From NCBI GenBank assembly GCA_020635715.1, contig JACJZG010000001.1, positions 1-64,000 on the forward strand: 64,000 bases of DNA, written 5' to 3'. Every line of letters starts with the position of its first letter. The stretch's first letter is position 1. The translations under genes were made by a program, and so were the position numbers. The DNA is from Flavobacteriales bacterium (GTDB taxonomy: Bacteria; Bacteroidota; Bacteroidia; Flavobacteriales_F; PHOS-HE28). Of this stretch, positions 25,773 to 35,500 are shown in pieces. Under the pieces are notes generated by a model. That model was not told the DNA's origin. It was given only the letters and a program-made list of their open reading frames with translations, and did no database searches.

Positions 25773-25862
25773 GTATCAGTCGATCAGATGATTGCCCGAC
25801 CATTCAATTGGTCGCATCGGTTGCGGCGGAAAGGCGATCTTGCGCTTCACTGATCCTGTATC

Positions 25863-26777
25863 ATGGCTGTACCAGACTACCAAAGCATCATGCTGCCACT
25901 GCTCAAGTATGTGGCCGATGATGACATACACCCTATTCGAGACGTGGTTGAAGGATTGGCAGAATACTTCAAACTATCAGAAGCAGATCGCCGGGAGATG
26001 CTACCCAGCGGTATGCAGGCTGCCTTCGACAACAGGGTCGGTTGGGCCAGGACCTACATGAAGAAGGCCGGGCTTGTCGATTCCCCAAAGCGTGCTACGG
26101 TCCAGATCACTCCACGAGGGTTGCAAGTGCTCAAGGAGAATCCAGAACGTATCGATGTCCAATACCTTAAACGGTTTCCAGAGTTCCTCGAATTCCAAGC
26201 ACCAAAGCAAGAGGCGAAGACCGTATCCTCCCAAGTAGAGGAGGGCAATGAGCGCACGCCCGAAGAGGTGATCGAAGCTGGATATGAGCAAGTCCGAAAT
26301 ACACTGAGCCAGGATCTACTCGCAAAGGTTCAAGCTCTCTCTTGGATGGACTTTGAACGCTTGGTCGTGCAATTACTTGTCCGGATGGGATATGGTGGGT
26401 CTGTCAAGGATGCTGGTCGCGCGTTGACCAAAAGCGGCGATGAGGGCATTGATGGCACGATCAAGGAGGACAAGCTGGGGCTGGACATCATCTACATCCA
26501 AGCCAAGAAGTGGCAGTCCGGAAGTACAGTCGGCCGCCCCGAGATCCAGAAATTCGTGGGAGCGCTGGCAGGTCAAGGAGCCAAGAAGGGCATATTCATC
26601 ACAACGGCATCTTTCTCGAAAGAAGCTCGAGAGTATGTACCTCGCAATGAGACCAAGATCGTTCTGATCGATGGAGAGGAATTGACCCAGCTGATGATCG
26701 ACCATGACCTCGGTGTTACCACGCAGCGCACCTATGTCGTGAAGCGCATCGACAGCGACTTCTTCGGGGAGGAGTAG
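25863..26777 (+). CDS. Mrr-like type IV restriction endonuclease
   Basis: 304 residues. Residues of about 1-95 form the winged-helix Mrr_N domain (YQSIMLPLLKYVADDDIHPI, AFDNRVGWARTYMKKAGLV, ITPRGLQVL). The C-terminal Mrr_cat domain starts at LSWMDFERLVVQLLVRMGYG and has the PD-(D/E)xK-type core: Asp residues in GDEGIDGTI (about 191-198) and the QAK of YIQAKKW (about 211-214), then KKGIFITTASFS. Such enzymes cut modified DNA and act in phage or foreign DNA defence. No methylase or other defence gene is adjacent. Codon use looks less GC-biased than in the RND operon upstream, hinting at transfer. It converges on the next gene with a three-base gap. Confidence 0.92.
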   Translation: MAVPDYQSIMLPLLKYVADDDIHPIRDVVEGLAEYFKLSEADRREMLPSGMQAAFDNRVGWARTYMKKAGLVDSPKRATVQITPRGLQVLKENPERIDVQYLKRFPEFLEFQAPKQEAKTVSSQVEEGNERTPEEVIEAGYEQVRNTLSQDLLAKVQALSWMDFERLVVQLLVRMGYGGSVKDAGRALTKSGDEGIDGTIKEDKLGLDIIYIQAKKWQSGSTVGRPEIQKFVGALAGQGAKKGIFITTASFSKEAREYVPRNETKIVLIDGEELTQLMIDHDLGVTTQRTYVVKRIDSDFFGEE

Positions 26778-26780
26778 CCC

Positions 26781-27719
26781 CTACTCCACCATCACCTGCA
26801 GCGCTACTCCTTGATCCGTGCGGAGCACGTACATGCCCGGAGCGATGCCGGCAAGATCAACCACCGTGCGACCGGCATTCAACCTGAACGCGGCCACTTG
26901 CTGACCAGTAGCACTCCAGAGCACCGCTTGTGCCGATCGTTCCAAGCCGCTGATGTGCAACAGGCCATGGACCGGGTTCGGGTGGATGAAGATGTCATGC
27001 GGAACGGCCGCAATATCATAGACCGTCGCACCGAAGTCGCATCCCGTTGCTGTGCCTTCATCGCCGTATACATACATCACCAGAGTATCCGTACCGAAGC
27101 AATACAACCGATCGACCCCTTCGAAGGTGTTCGGCACCAGGGTGAACAAGCCTGCTTCGCTGCCAACCCCTTCGATCACGTGCGAAGGCCCGTCCCAATT
27201 ATCCACCGATAGCCTCCAGCGTTTGTGATAGCCATCCGCCAACTCGACACTGTCCATATCGACCACCTCCACGCCGCCCAAATGCCCATAGGTATCAGGA
27301 TATGGGCCAAGGACCATGTTGAAGTCGTACAAGAGCTGCTCACCTTGGGTCGATGAAGCGCGATAGTAAACCTTGCGTAAGGTGGTATCCTGCCTCATCA
27401 ATGCAGCGAGATGGGTGGAAACAACATAATCGTAGTCATTGCACCATGAAGGTGTCGATACTGGGTTCGTAAGCTCCGCAAAACACTCTGCGTAGTGCCA
27501 GATGGTCGTGTAGTTCGTGTCGTTCACCACCGTGTCCGCACCCATCCTCAGATAGGTCGTACAATTGTGAGAGACATACTCGCATTCCGCCTCCGGCTGC
27601 AACCATGCATGCCCTTCAACCCATACACCTCCCGTGTTGGGGAAAGACCTGTACGCTTGAGAGAACACGGAAGCGCCCCAGCAGAAAACAATGCACATCC
27701 AACCGGAACGGATCAGCAT
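26781..27719 (-). CDS. Secreted T9SS protein of unknown function
   Basis: 312 residues. The ATG at 27719 begins a signal peptide (MLIRSGWMCIVFCWGASVFSQ). The body (TIWHYAECFAELTNPVSTPS, SSTQGEQLLYDFNMVLGPYP, YHKRWRLSVDNWDGPSHVIE) follows a layout common in flavobacterial secreted proteins that record a property and a translation of it, but I cannot name the family. The C-terminus is a T9SS sorting domain (IFIHPNPVHGLLHISG, SATGQQVAAFRLNAGRTVVD, GMYVLRTDQGVALQV). It is the first of three adjacent T9SS genes on the minus strand whose sorting domains look closely related. Confidence 0.82.
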   Translation of the reverse strand: MLIRSGWMCIVFCWGASVFSQAYRSFPNTGGVWVEGHAWLQPEAECEYVSHNCTTYLRMGADTVVNDTNYTTIWHYAECFAELTNPVSTPSWCNDYDYVVSTHLAALMRQDTTLRKVYYRASSTQGEQLLYDFNMVLGPYPDTYGHLGGVEVVDMDSVELADGYHKRWRLSVDNWDGPSHVIEGVGSEAGLFTLVPNTFEGVDRLYCFGTDTLVMYVYGDEGTATGCDFGATVYDIAAVPHDIFIHPNPVHGLLHISGLERSAQAVLWSATGQQVAAFRLNAGRTVVDLAGIAPGMYVLRTDQGVALQVMVE

Positions 27720-27813
27720 GTTTAAAGATATGGCGATCGCCGAGCCGGCGAACGAGGATGCGTCGCTGTTCACGAAGAAACCATGCCCGCACCCTCCGGT
27801 GACTGCGGAGACC

Positions 27814-29841
27814 TCAATCCACTATAACCCGCGCCATGCCGCCATCAGCGGTACGTAATAGGTAGAAACCCGAGGCCAGACCACTCAGGTCGATCCTGTT
27901 GCGACCGGCATTCAATTGGAAGGCAAGTACGACCTGACCATTCACGTCCAACAGCCTTGCCTGTGTGGGTGCCGCCGCATGCTCAATGAAGAGCACGCTG
28001 TGCGCAGGAACAGGCCAGACGTGCATGGCGCTTTCATCTGTTTCGGGAAGACCGACGTTCAATACCACATTGACCTCGGGCGATGCGCTCAGGCAGCCGT
28101 GCCCATCGATGTAGTGTACCACGTAGGTGCCACTTGCCGAAGCGATATGGTAAGGCTGGCCTGCCCCGACCTGGAACCCATCCAATTCCCACGTCCAATC
28201 GCTTCCTCCCTCCACCCAGAGTGAATCGCCATCGGTCTGGATATTGATCACCATTGGCTCGTGCTCCATGATCTCCACGGCATGCACCTCCGAGTTACCC
28301 CCGTCATCCGTAACCTCCACGGTGTACGCACCAGCGCATAGTCCAGCCACCACCGGGGTCGTGGCTCCCGTATTCCAGAGATAGGTGATAGGCTCAACGC
28401 CGTTCACGAAGACCTGTGCCACACCGTTGCAATCACCCTGGCATATCGCTTCCGCATAGCCGCTCACATCGAAGGTCGTATCCACGCCCGCCACGATCAT
28501 CGCGTCGCCGTTCTGCACGTCGTCGATGGTGGTACTGCCGTACGTGATCGCACCCCAGAAGTAGCCACCGAAATAGATCTCATGCGGTGCCGAAGCGCGC
28601 CGGTGGATGCAGAGGGGAATATCGCGCTGGAAGCCGCTCGGCCGTGCCACCCAGACCACATCACCATCGCCATCGAGCTTGCTGATGAGGATATCCTCCC
28701 CGCCTAGCGCGGTGACCGATGTACCGAAGTAGTCGATGGTGTTGTTGAACTGCGCGCTGAAGTACGCGTTGCCCATTCCGTCAGCAGCCACGTCCCAGGC
28801 CAGATCGCGTTGCAATGATCCCGTGCTTCGCGCCCATTGCAGGTCGCCATCACGGTCCAACTTCATCATCAGCATGTCGTCGTTGCTGCTCACCGAAGTG
28901 AGCGTGTCATCGGGCAGGTGGAGGTTCCCCCATAGGCGTCCAGCAACGAACACATTGCCAAGCGTATCCGCGCTGATGCCCATGCCTTCGTTATCACCTG
29001 TACCGTAGCTGCGCGCCCATTGTGCGTTGCCATCGAGGTCGGTAGCCAGCACGTACAGATAGCTGCCTTGTGCACCGGGTGTGATCGCGGTACCATCGAA
29101 CGTGGCGGCGGAGAAGCCGACTTGACCGGTCACGAACAAACGATCCCCTGCCACACTGATGGCGCGTGCACTCTTCCCCTGTCCATTGCCCGTGCTCGCC
29201 TTCACCCATTGAACAGTGCCCAGGCTATCGTACCGCGCCACCACGAGTTGCTTGTAGTTCGTAGGGTTCGAGATGATCGTTCCATCGAAGTTGAACGAGG
29301 TGCCATTGCAGGTGCCTGTGAGGAACACATCGCCCTCGGCCGAAACATCCACGCTGTGTGCCTCATCATCCGAACTGCTGCCTGCACGCCTGGCCCACAT
29401 ACAGGTGCCCGCGGTATCGTATCGGGCCAGGAAGATGTCATCCCCGGAGAAGCCGCTCAACGTGATCCCGTTCCCGAAGTCCGCATTCCCTTGGAAACTT
29501 CCGGTGATGTATATCCGGTCGTCCGCATCGATGGCCACATCGTAGGTCCACGCCTCGAACAGGGTGGTGGTGATCCCGCGCACCCACACGCATGTCCCGT
29601 CCGGGGCGCGTTTGGCCAGGAACCCCATGATGTCACTGCTGCCCGTGGAAAGACCCACACAACCGAAGTCCACACTACCGCTCACACTACCGGCCCAATA
29701 GGCGTTGCCCTGGCTGTCCGTAGCTATGCCCCAGCAGAAGTCAACGTTGCCGCCGCCGCCGGCGCTGGCCGCCCAATTCCATTGCTGGGCATGAACGCTG
29801 ATGCAAAAAAGGAAATTGGAAATGAGGAAGGCGGATCTCAT
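27814..29841 (-). CDS. SBBP/propeller-repeat T9SS protein with SprB repeat
   Basis: 675 residues starting with a signal peptide (MRSAFLISNFLFCISVHAQQ). Residues of about 20-450 hold repeated blade-like units (WGIATDSQGNAYWAGSVSGS, DVAIDADDRIYITGSFQGNA, DISADTLGNVFVAGRLWGNL) in the style of SBBP beta-propellers. A SprB-type Ig repeat follows (CNGVAQVFVNGVEPITYLWN, then GLCAGAYTVEVTDDGGNS), a module first described in the gliding adhesin SprB. The T9SS sorting domain ends SGFYLLRTADGGMARVIVD. It is probably surface exposed; ligand unknown. Confidence 0.85.
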   Translation of the reverse strand: MRSAFLISNFLFCISVHAQQWNWAASAGGGGNVDFCWGIATDSQGNAYWAGSVSGSVDFGCVGLSTGSSDIMGFLAKRAPDGTCVWVRGITTTLFEAWTYDVAIDADDRIYITGSFQGNADFGNGITLSGFSGDDIFLARYDTAGTCMWARRAGSSSDDEAHSVDVSAEGDVFLTGTCNGTSFNFDGTIISNPTNYKQLVVARYDSLGTVQWVKASTGNGQGKSARAISVAGDRLFVTGQVGFSAATFDGTAITPGAQGSYLYVLATDLDGNAQWARSYGTGDNEGMGISADTLGNVFVAGRLWGNLHLPDDTLTSVSSNDDMLMMKLDRDGDLQWARSTGSLQRDLAWDVAADGMGNAYFSAQFNNTIDYFGTSVTALGGEDILISKLDGDGDVVWVARPSGFQRDIPLCIHRRASAPHEIYFGGYFWGAITYGSTTIDDVQNGDAMIVAGVDTTFDVSGYAEAICQGDCNGVAQVFVNGVEPITYLWNTGATTPVVAGLCAGAYTVEVTDDGGNSEVHAVEIMEHEPMVINIQTDGDSLWVEGGSDWTWELDGFQVGAGQPYHIASASGTYVVHYIDGHGCLSASPEVNVVLNVGLPETDESAMHVWPVPAHSVLFIEHAAAPTQARLLDVNGQVVLAFQLNAGRNRIDLSGLASGFYLLRTADGGMARVIVD

Positions 29842-29899
29842 GGGCCAAAGATGGGATGACCTGTTGGTAAACCCATGATCGGATGGCGTTCACCTTTGA

Positions 29900-31501
29900 T
29901 CAGTCCACCACGATACGCCCCAACTCCCCTTGCGACGTGCGCAGCAGGTACACACCCGAGGGGAAGTCCGAGACGTCGATGCGGTTCACGCCCGGCAAAA
30001 GCGTTGTAGAACGGACCACTTGACCCATGGTGGTGAGGATCTCGGCGGGAACGCGCTCCGCGCCAGGCCACTCCACGTTCAACACATCCGAGGTCGGCGT
30101 GGGCCAGCTCATCAGGACGGACGGGGCATCCTCCAAACCGATACCGGTCGGCAGCAAGCTGATCCGCCCGGTCACAGCCGACTGTTCACCGATGGTACCG
30201 GCACTTAGGCCGCCCATGTTCAACGGATCCGCCAGGTGCGCCAGGAAGTGGACAGAAGCACCGTCCTCCGCCACCGCGAGACCTTGCGAGGTCACCGCCC
30301 AGGTCGTTGGTGCGCTGTTCACCGCCCATTGAGCAACGCCCATCGGGTCCACGGCGAGCACGGTGAGGCTCCGTTCCGCGACACCACCGGTCCCGCTCGT
30401 TACGTCGTTCCCCCATTCCACCACGCCGCGGCACATTCCCAGGAAATACACCGAACCCGAGCCATCCACATCGATGCAAGGCCCTTTCGCACGATCCACA
30501 TCGCCCAGGATCTGGCCGGGTGATAGCTCAGGACCAACGATCCATTCAAATGATCCGGCACTGTCCAACCGCGCAATGAACACGTTCGATCCCCAAATGG
30601 CACCACCCGCCACAAGACCGCCCCAGTTGGCTTCGACGAAGATCGATCCGGCCAGATAGGCATGGCCATCGTTCGTCGCCACGACCGTCGGATCCTGAAA
30701 GGTGATATCCTCTGCGAACTGGGCGAAACCAGCCGTCCCATCCGGTCGGAAACGAAGAACGAACATGTTGTAGCCCTCGTCGCTCGTCACGGCGAAGTCC
30801 TGACCACCGAAGGACAGGGTCCCGTTCTCGCACGAACCGCTCACATACAGACCGCCCCAGGGATCGAAGCTCAAGGTGCCCAGGTGACGCAGGCCATCGA
30901 TGTTGCGCGAAACAACATCATTGCCTTCGGCATCGACCTGCACGGCCAGAGCGTCCGTGAAATGCCGCAGCAGGTACCACAGCCTTCCCTGCGGATCGAC
31001 CGCAATGGACGGGACATCCTCCGCCATCGGGTGCGTCAGGCTCAGGTTGCGCGCCCAGAGGATCTCGCCACCGCTCAGGTCCCACGCCAGCAGGAAGTGG
31101 TTCTCGGTGAATGGGCCACCGTCCAAGCCACCCACCACCGCCCCGTTGCAGAGCGCCATGCCCTGCCCCAGGAAGCGGCCCGCGAAATAGGCCACGTCAT
31201 CGGCACCGATCACCACTGCCTTCACCGCGACGGAATCACCAAGGGAACATGAATTGACCAGAAGGCCGGTGGAAGGATCGCGGTGATCGATCGCCACCGT
31301 GCCGTAGGTGGAAGCGCCATAGACGAAGTCGATGCCCACCGCGCGCATCTCCACCAGGTGTTCCTGATCGGCCGCCAATGCATGCCTGGGCAGACCAGGA
31401 TTGAATTCGTGATCCACCGCTTCATCCAGCAGCCACGAAACGGTCTGCCCGGATGCCGGACCGAAGAGGAGCATCAGGACGATGGCGAGGTAGGGGTGCA
31501 T
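29900..31501 (-). CDS. SBBP/propeller-repeat T9SS protein
   Basis: 533 residues from the ATG at 31501, which begins a signal peptide (MHPYLAIVLMLLFGPASGQ). Open frame continues upstream of this point only as the shadow of the ABC ATPase gene. The body has propeller-like units (VAVKAVVIGADDVAYFAGRF, SIAVDPQGRLWYLLRHFTDA, SFDPWGGLYVSGSCENGTLS) similar to the neighbouring gene. The sorting domain (VLMSWPTPTSDVLNVEWPGA, TMGQVVRSTTLLPGVNRIDV, GVYLLRTSQGELGRIVVD) is close to those of the two genes downstream. Probably a paralogue that arose by tandem duplication. Confidence 0.85.
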   Translation of the reverse strand: MHPYLAIVLMLLFGPASGQTVSWLLDEAVDHEFNPGLPRHALAADQEHLVEMRAVGIDFVYGASTYGTVAIDHRDPSTGLLVNSCSLGDSVAVKAVVIGADDVAYFAGRFLGQGMALCNGAVVGGLDGGPFTENHFLLAWDLSGGEILWARNLSLTHPMAEDVPSIAVDPQGRLWYLLRHFTDALAVQVDAEGNDVVSRNIDGLRHLGTLSFDPWGGLYVSGSCENGTLSFGGQDFAVTSDEGYNMFVLRFRPDGTAGFAQFAEDITFQDPTVVATNDGHAYLAGSIFVEANWGGLVAGGAIWGSNVFIARLDSAGSFEWIVGPELSPGQILGDVDRAKGPCIDVDGSGSVYFLGMCRGVVEWGNDVTSGTGGVAERSLTVLAVDPMGVAQWAVNSAPTTWAVTSQGLAVAEDGASVHFLAHLADPLNMGGLSAGTIGEQSAVTGRISLLPTGIGLEDAPSVLMSWPTPTSDVLNVEWPGAERVPAEILTTMGQVVRSTTLLPGVNRIDVSDFPSGVYLLRTSQGELGRIVVD

Positions 31502-31651
31502 GGGGCCGTATAGGGGAGATGACGCAGGAAGATAGCCAACGGTTCGCTGCCCGCCGAACGACCGGCCATCATTCGGGTACGCCGTCCGTGTGGGCCCGGC
31601 CTGTGGTTCCGAACGGAAACAGCATCTTGGCGCGGAAATCGGACAACCACC

Positions 31652-32539
31652 ATGCAGCTGACGATCACCGGATTGAGCAAGACCTACGCCAACGGCGTGA
31701 AGGCATTGGACCATGTGAGCCTGACGATACCCACCGGGATGTTCGGCCTGTTGGGTCCCAATGGGGCGGGCAAGAGCACGCTCATGCGCATCCTCGCCAC
31801 CCTCCAGGAGGCCGATAGCGGCACTGCGATGCTCGGGGACATCGACGTGCTGAATGACAAGCCGGCCGTGCGCCGGGTGCTGGGCTATCTGCCCCAGGAG
31901 TTCGGGGTGTACCCCAAGGTGAGCGCGTACCACATGCTCGATCACATCGCCCTGCTCAAAGGCGTTATCGACAACAAGGAACGGCGCGCATTGGTGGAAG
32001 CCCTGCTGCAGAAGGTGAACCTGTGGGAGCACCGTTACCGCCGGATCGCCGGATTCAGCGGAGGCATGAAACAGCGTTTCGGCATCGCACAATCCTTGAT
32101 CGGTGAACCGAAGCTCATCATCGTGGACGAACCCACGGCCGGCCTGGACCCCGGTGAACGCAACCGCTTCTACAACCTGCTGACGGAGATCGGCGAGAAC
32201 GTGGTGGTGATCCTCAGCACGCACATCGTGCAGGATGTGCAGGAGCTGTGCAACAACATGGCCATCATCAACAAGGGGCGGCTCCTGTTCGCGGGTGCAC
32301 CGAACGATGCGCTCGGCGAGATGAAGGGCCGGATCTGGGAGAAGAGCATCGCCAAGAGCGAGGTGGACGGATACCATGCGAGCAACAAGGTGATCAGCAA
32401 CAAGCTCATCGCAGGCCGGCCTTCCATCCACATCTACAGCGCGGGTGATCCCGGGAATGGGTTCACGGGCGTGGAGCCCTCGTTGGAGGATGTCTTCTTC
32501 AGCCACATCAACGGAGCACATAACACCGCTGCCCGATGA
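31652..32539 (+). CDS. ABC transporter ATP-binding protein (ABC-2 type)
   Basis: 295 residues with a Walker A GPNGAGKST, Q-loop LPQEFGVYP, signature FSGGMKQRFGIAQ, Walker B KLIIVDEPTAGLDP and switch His in STHIVQDV. The C-terminal extension (WEKSIAKSEVDGYHASNKVI) is typical of ATPases that pair with ABC-2 permeases of the NatA/GldA type. The stop overlaps the start of the permease-peptidase gene (ATGA), so the two form one complex at the inner membrane. The divergent T9SS gene begins 150 bases upstream. Confidence 0.93.
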   Translation: MQLTITGLSKTYANGVKALDHVSLTIPTGMFGLLGPNGAGKSTLMRILATLQEADSGTAMLGDIDVLNDKPAVRRVLGYLPQEFGVYPKVSAYHMLDHIALLKGVIDNKERRALVEALLQKVNLWEHRYRRIAGFSGGMKQRFGIAQSLIGEPKLIIVDEPTAGLDPGERNRFYNLLTEIGENVVVILSTHIVQDVQELCNNMAIINKGRLLFAGAPNDALGEMKGRIWEKSIAKSEVDGYHASNKVISNKLIAGRPSIHIYSAGDPGNGFTGVEPSLEDVFFSHINGAHNTAAR

Positions 32540-35500
32540 CCTGGCGCCTCTTCCTCATCGAACTGCGCCATTGGTTCCGGCAACCGATGGTGTACATCTT
32601 CCTGCTGCTGTTCGCGCTGCTCGGCTTCGGACTGGTGAGCTGGGACGATCTCGTGGTGGGTGGCCAAATGGCCAACGTGAAGCTGAACGCACCTTTCATG
32701 GTGTACCAGTATTATGTCGCGCTCGGCTTCCTGGGTCTGCTCATGGTCACCGCCTTCGTGAACGCGAGCGCCATCCGCGACTTCGCGAACAACACCCAGC
32801 AGATCATGTTCAGCACGCCCTTGAAGAAGGGGCAGTACCTCCTGAGCCGTTTCCTGGGCAGCACCCTGATCTCCACCCTGCCGCTGCTGGGCATCTCGCT
32901 CGGCATGATCCTCGGAAGCGTCATGCCCTGGGTGGACCCGGAGCGTATCGGCGTGAACATTCTGCCGGCGCATGCCCAGGCCTATCTCTTCCTGAGCCTA
33001 CCGAACATCGTCTTCTCCGCTGCCGTGATCTTCGCCGTGGCCGTGCTCGTGCGCAGTACCACCGCCGCCTTCGTCACGGCCATCGTGATCATGGTGGGCA
33101 GCGGTGTGGCCGAGAGCTTCATGACGGAGATGGACAACCAGACCCTTGCGGCCTTGCTCGATCCCTTCGGCGGCACGGCCTTCGAACTGGTGAGCCGGTA
33201 TTGGACGGTGGACGACAAGAACACCATGCTGCTGCCCATGACCGGCGTGCTCCTGTGGAACCGGTTGCTGTGGCTGGCCCTGGCAGCGCTCGTATTCCTC
33301 GGTTGCTACTGGCGCTTCAGCTTCACCGACCGCAGGACCAAGGTCGCTCCTCTGACTGCGCCCGAGGCCCCACCCACCGCCGTGGCGGTCGCCGTCCCAT
33401 CGGTCACCCGCCGCTACGATGTTGCCGCTCGCTTCCGCCAATGGCGCCGCATCGTGTGGAACGACTTCACGGGCATGCTCAAAGGCACCGCCTTCCTGCT
33501 GGTCACGGGCATCGGGCTGCTCAACATGTTCCTCGGTCTTTCGTTCTCCTCCTCCCTGTATGAGAACACGCTCCATCCCGTCACCTACCGGATCAACGAC
33601 ATCACCGAAGGCTCCTTCGGCCTCTTCATCATGATCCTCGTCACCTTCTACAGCGGCGTGCTGGTGTGGAAGGAAAGGGAGCCCAAGCTGGATGAAGTCC
33701 ATGATGCCACACCCACGCCATTGGGCATCGGCCTGCTCGGCAAGTACACCGCGCTGCTGCTGCTGCTCGCCCTCGTATTGGTGATCGCCTCGTTGGGCGG
33801 CATGGTCTACCAACTGCTGAACGGTTATACACACTTGGAACCGGGTGTATACCTCGGCAACTACATCCTGCCGAACCTCGTGGGTCTGGGCATCATGCTC
33901 ACACTCGCCTTCCTGATCCATGTGCTGGTCAACAACAAGTACGTGGGTTACGCGGTCTTCATCGTGTTCGTCATCGGCGGTGGCATCGTGTTGAACGCGC
34001 TGGACGTGCGTACTCACCTGGCAGATTTCAACTCCGCGCCGGGCACTCAGTACTCCGATATGAACGCCTACGGTACGGCCATCACGGCCTGGGCATGGTT
34101 CAAGGCCTATTGGGCGGCCTTCGGTGCGGTATTGATGGCGCTCGCGCTGTTCTTCTGGATCCGCGGAAGGGAGACCTCCTGGGCCTGGCGCTGGCGGCTC
34201 GCTCGTCAGCGTGCCGCGCGGAACGGTTGGTTCATCCTGCCCGCCCTGGCTGCCTGGATCGGTCTGGGCACTTGGAACTATTACAACACCAAGGTGCTCA
34301 ACAAAGTGATGGGCCGGGATGAACGTCAGGAGGACGCCGTGTACTACGAGAAGACCTACAAGCGGTACGAAGGCATCGATCAGCCCCACTACACCGACAT
34401 CGCCTTCACCATCGACCTGGATCCGCACCAACGCATCCTGCACAGCGTGGCCCGCATCACCGTGAAGAACAAGAGCACGGTGCCCATCGATTCTCTGCAC
34501 CTTAACATGAACAGCAGCGGGATCGTGCAGGAGGTGGACATCCCAGGCGCCACGCTGGTCCTGAACGATGAGCGGGTGGACTATCGCATCTACCGGCTCG
34601 AACGGCCCCTGCAGCCCGGAGAAGAACTGCACTTCACCGCCACGGCCGACCATGTGCCCAAGGGATTCGAGAACTCCGTCTCGGTGATGCAGCTGAACGA
34701 GAACGGGACCTTCTTCAACAACATGGCCCTCCTCCCGATGATCGGGTACACTGAAGCTGGTGAACTGCAGGACAAGAACGACCGCCGCAAGCATGAACTT
34801 CCACCGAAGCAACGCATGCCCAAGCTGACCGATGACCCAGCGCAGCGCATGGACAATTACCTGATGGCGAACAGCGACTGGGTGAACGTGCGCACGATCA
34901 TCAGCACCACGCCGGACCAGATCGCCATCGCTCCCGGCTCACTGAAGCGCGAATGGAACGAGAATGGCAAGCGTTTGTTCGAATACGTGGTGGATCACCC
35001 CAGCATGAACTTCTACTCGTTCATGAGCGCCCGCTACGACGTGTTGCGCGAGAAGTGGACCGATCCGAACGATCCATCGCACTCCGTGGATGTTGAGGTT
35101 TACTACCACCCCACGCATGCCGAGAACGTGCCGCGCATGGCCAACAGCATCCAGAAGTCGCTGAGCTACTACAGCACCCACTTCGGGCCCTACCGCCACA
35201 AGCAGGCGCGCATCATCGAGTTCCCGCGTTACCAGACCTTCGCACAGGCCTTCCCCGGGACCATGCCCTATAGCGAGGGCATCGGCTTCATCGCCGACCT
35301 GAGCGACACCACCGACATCGACATGGTGTTCTACGTGGTGGCGCATGAGATGGGACACCAGTGGTGGGCCCACCAGGTGATGGGTGCGGATATGCAGGGG
35401 GCCACCCTGCTCAGCGAGAGCATGGCCCAATACAGCGCGCTGATGGTGATGGAGAAGGAATACGGACGTGCACGGATGCGGAAGTTCCTGAAGCTCGAAA

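Noticed and set aside
31502..32521. N-terminal extension of the minus-strand propeller gene
   Set aside because: It overlaps the ABC ATPase on the other strand; the signal peptide at 31501 fixes the true start.
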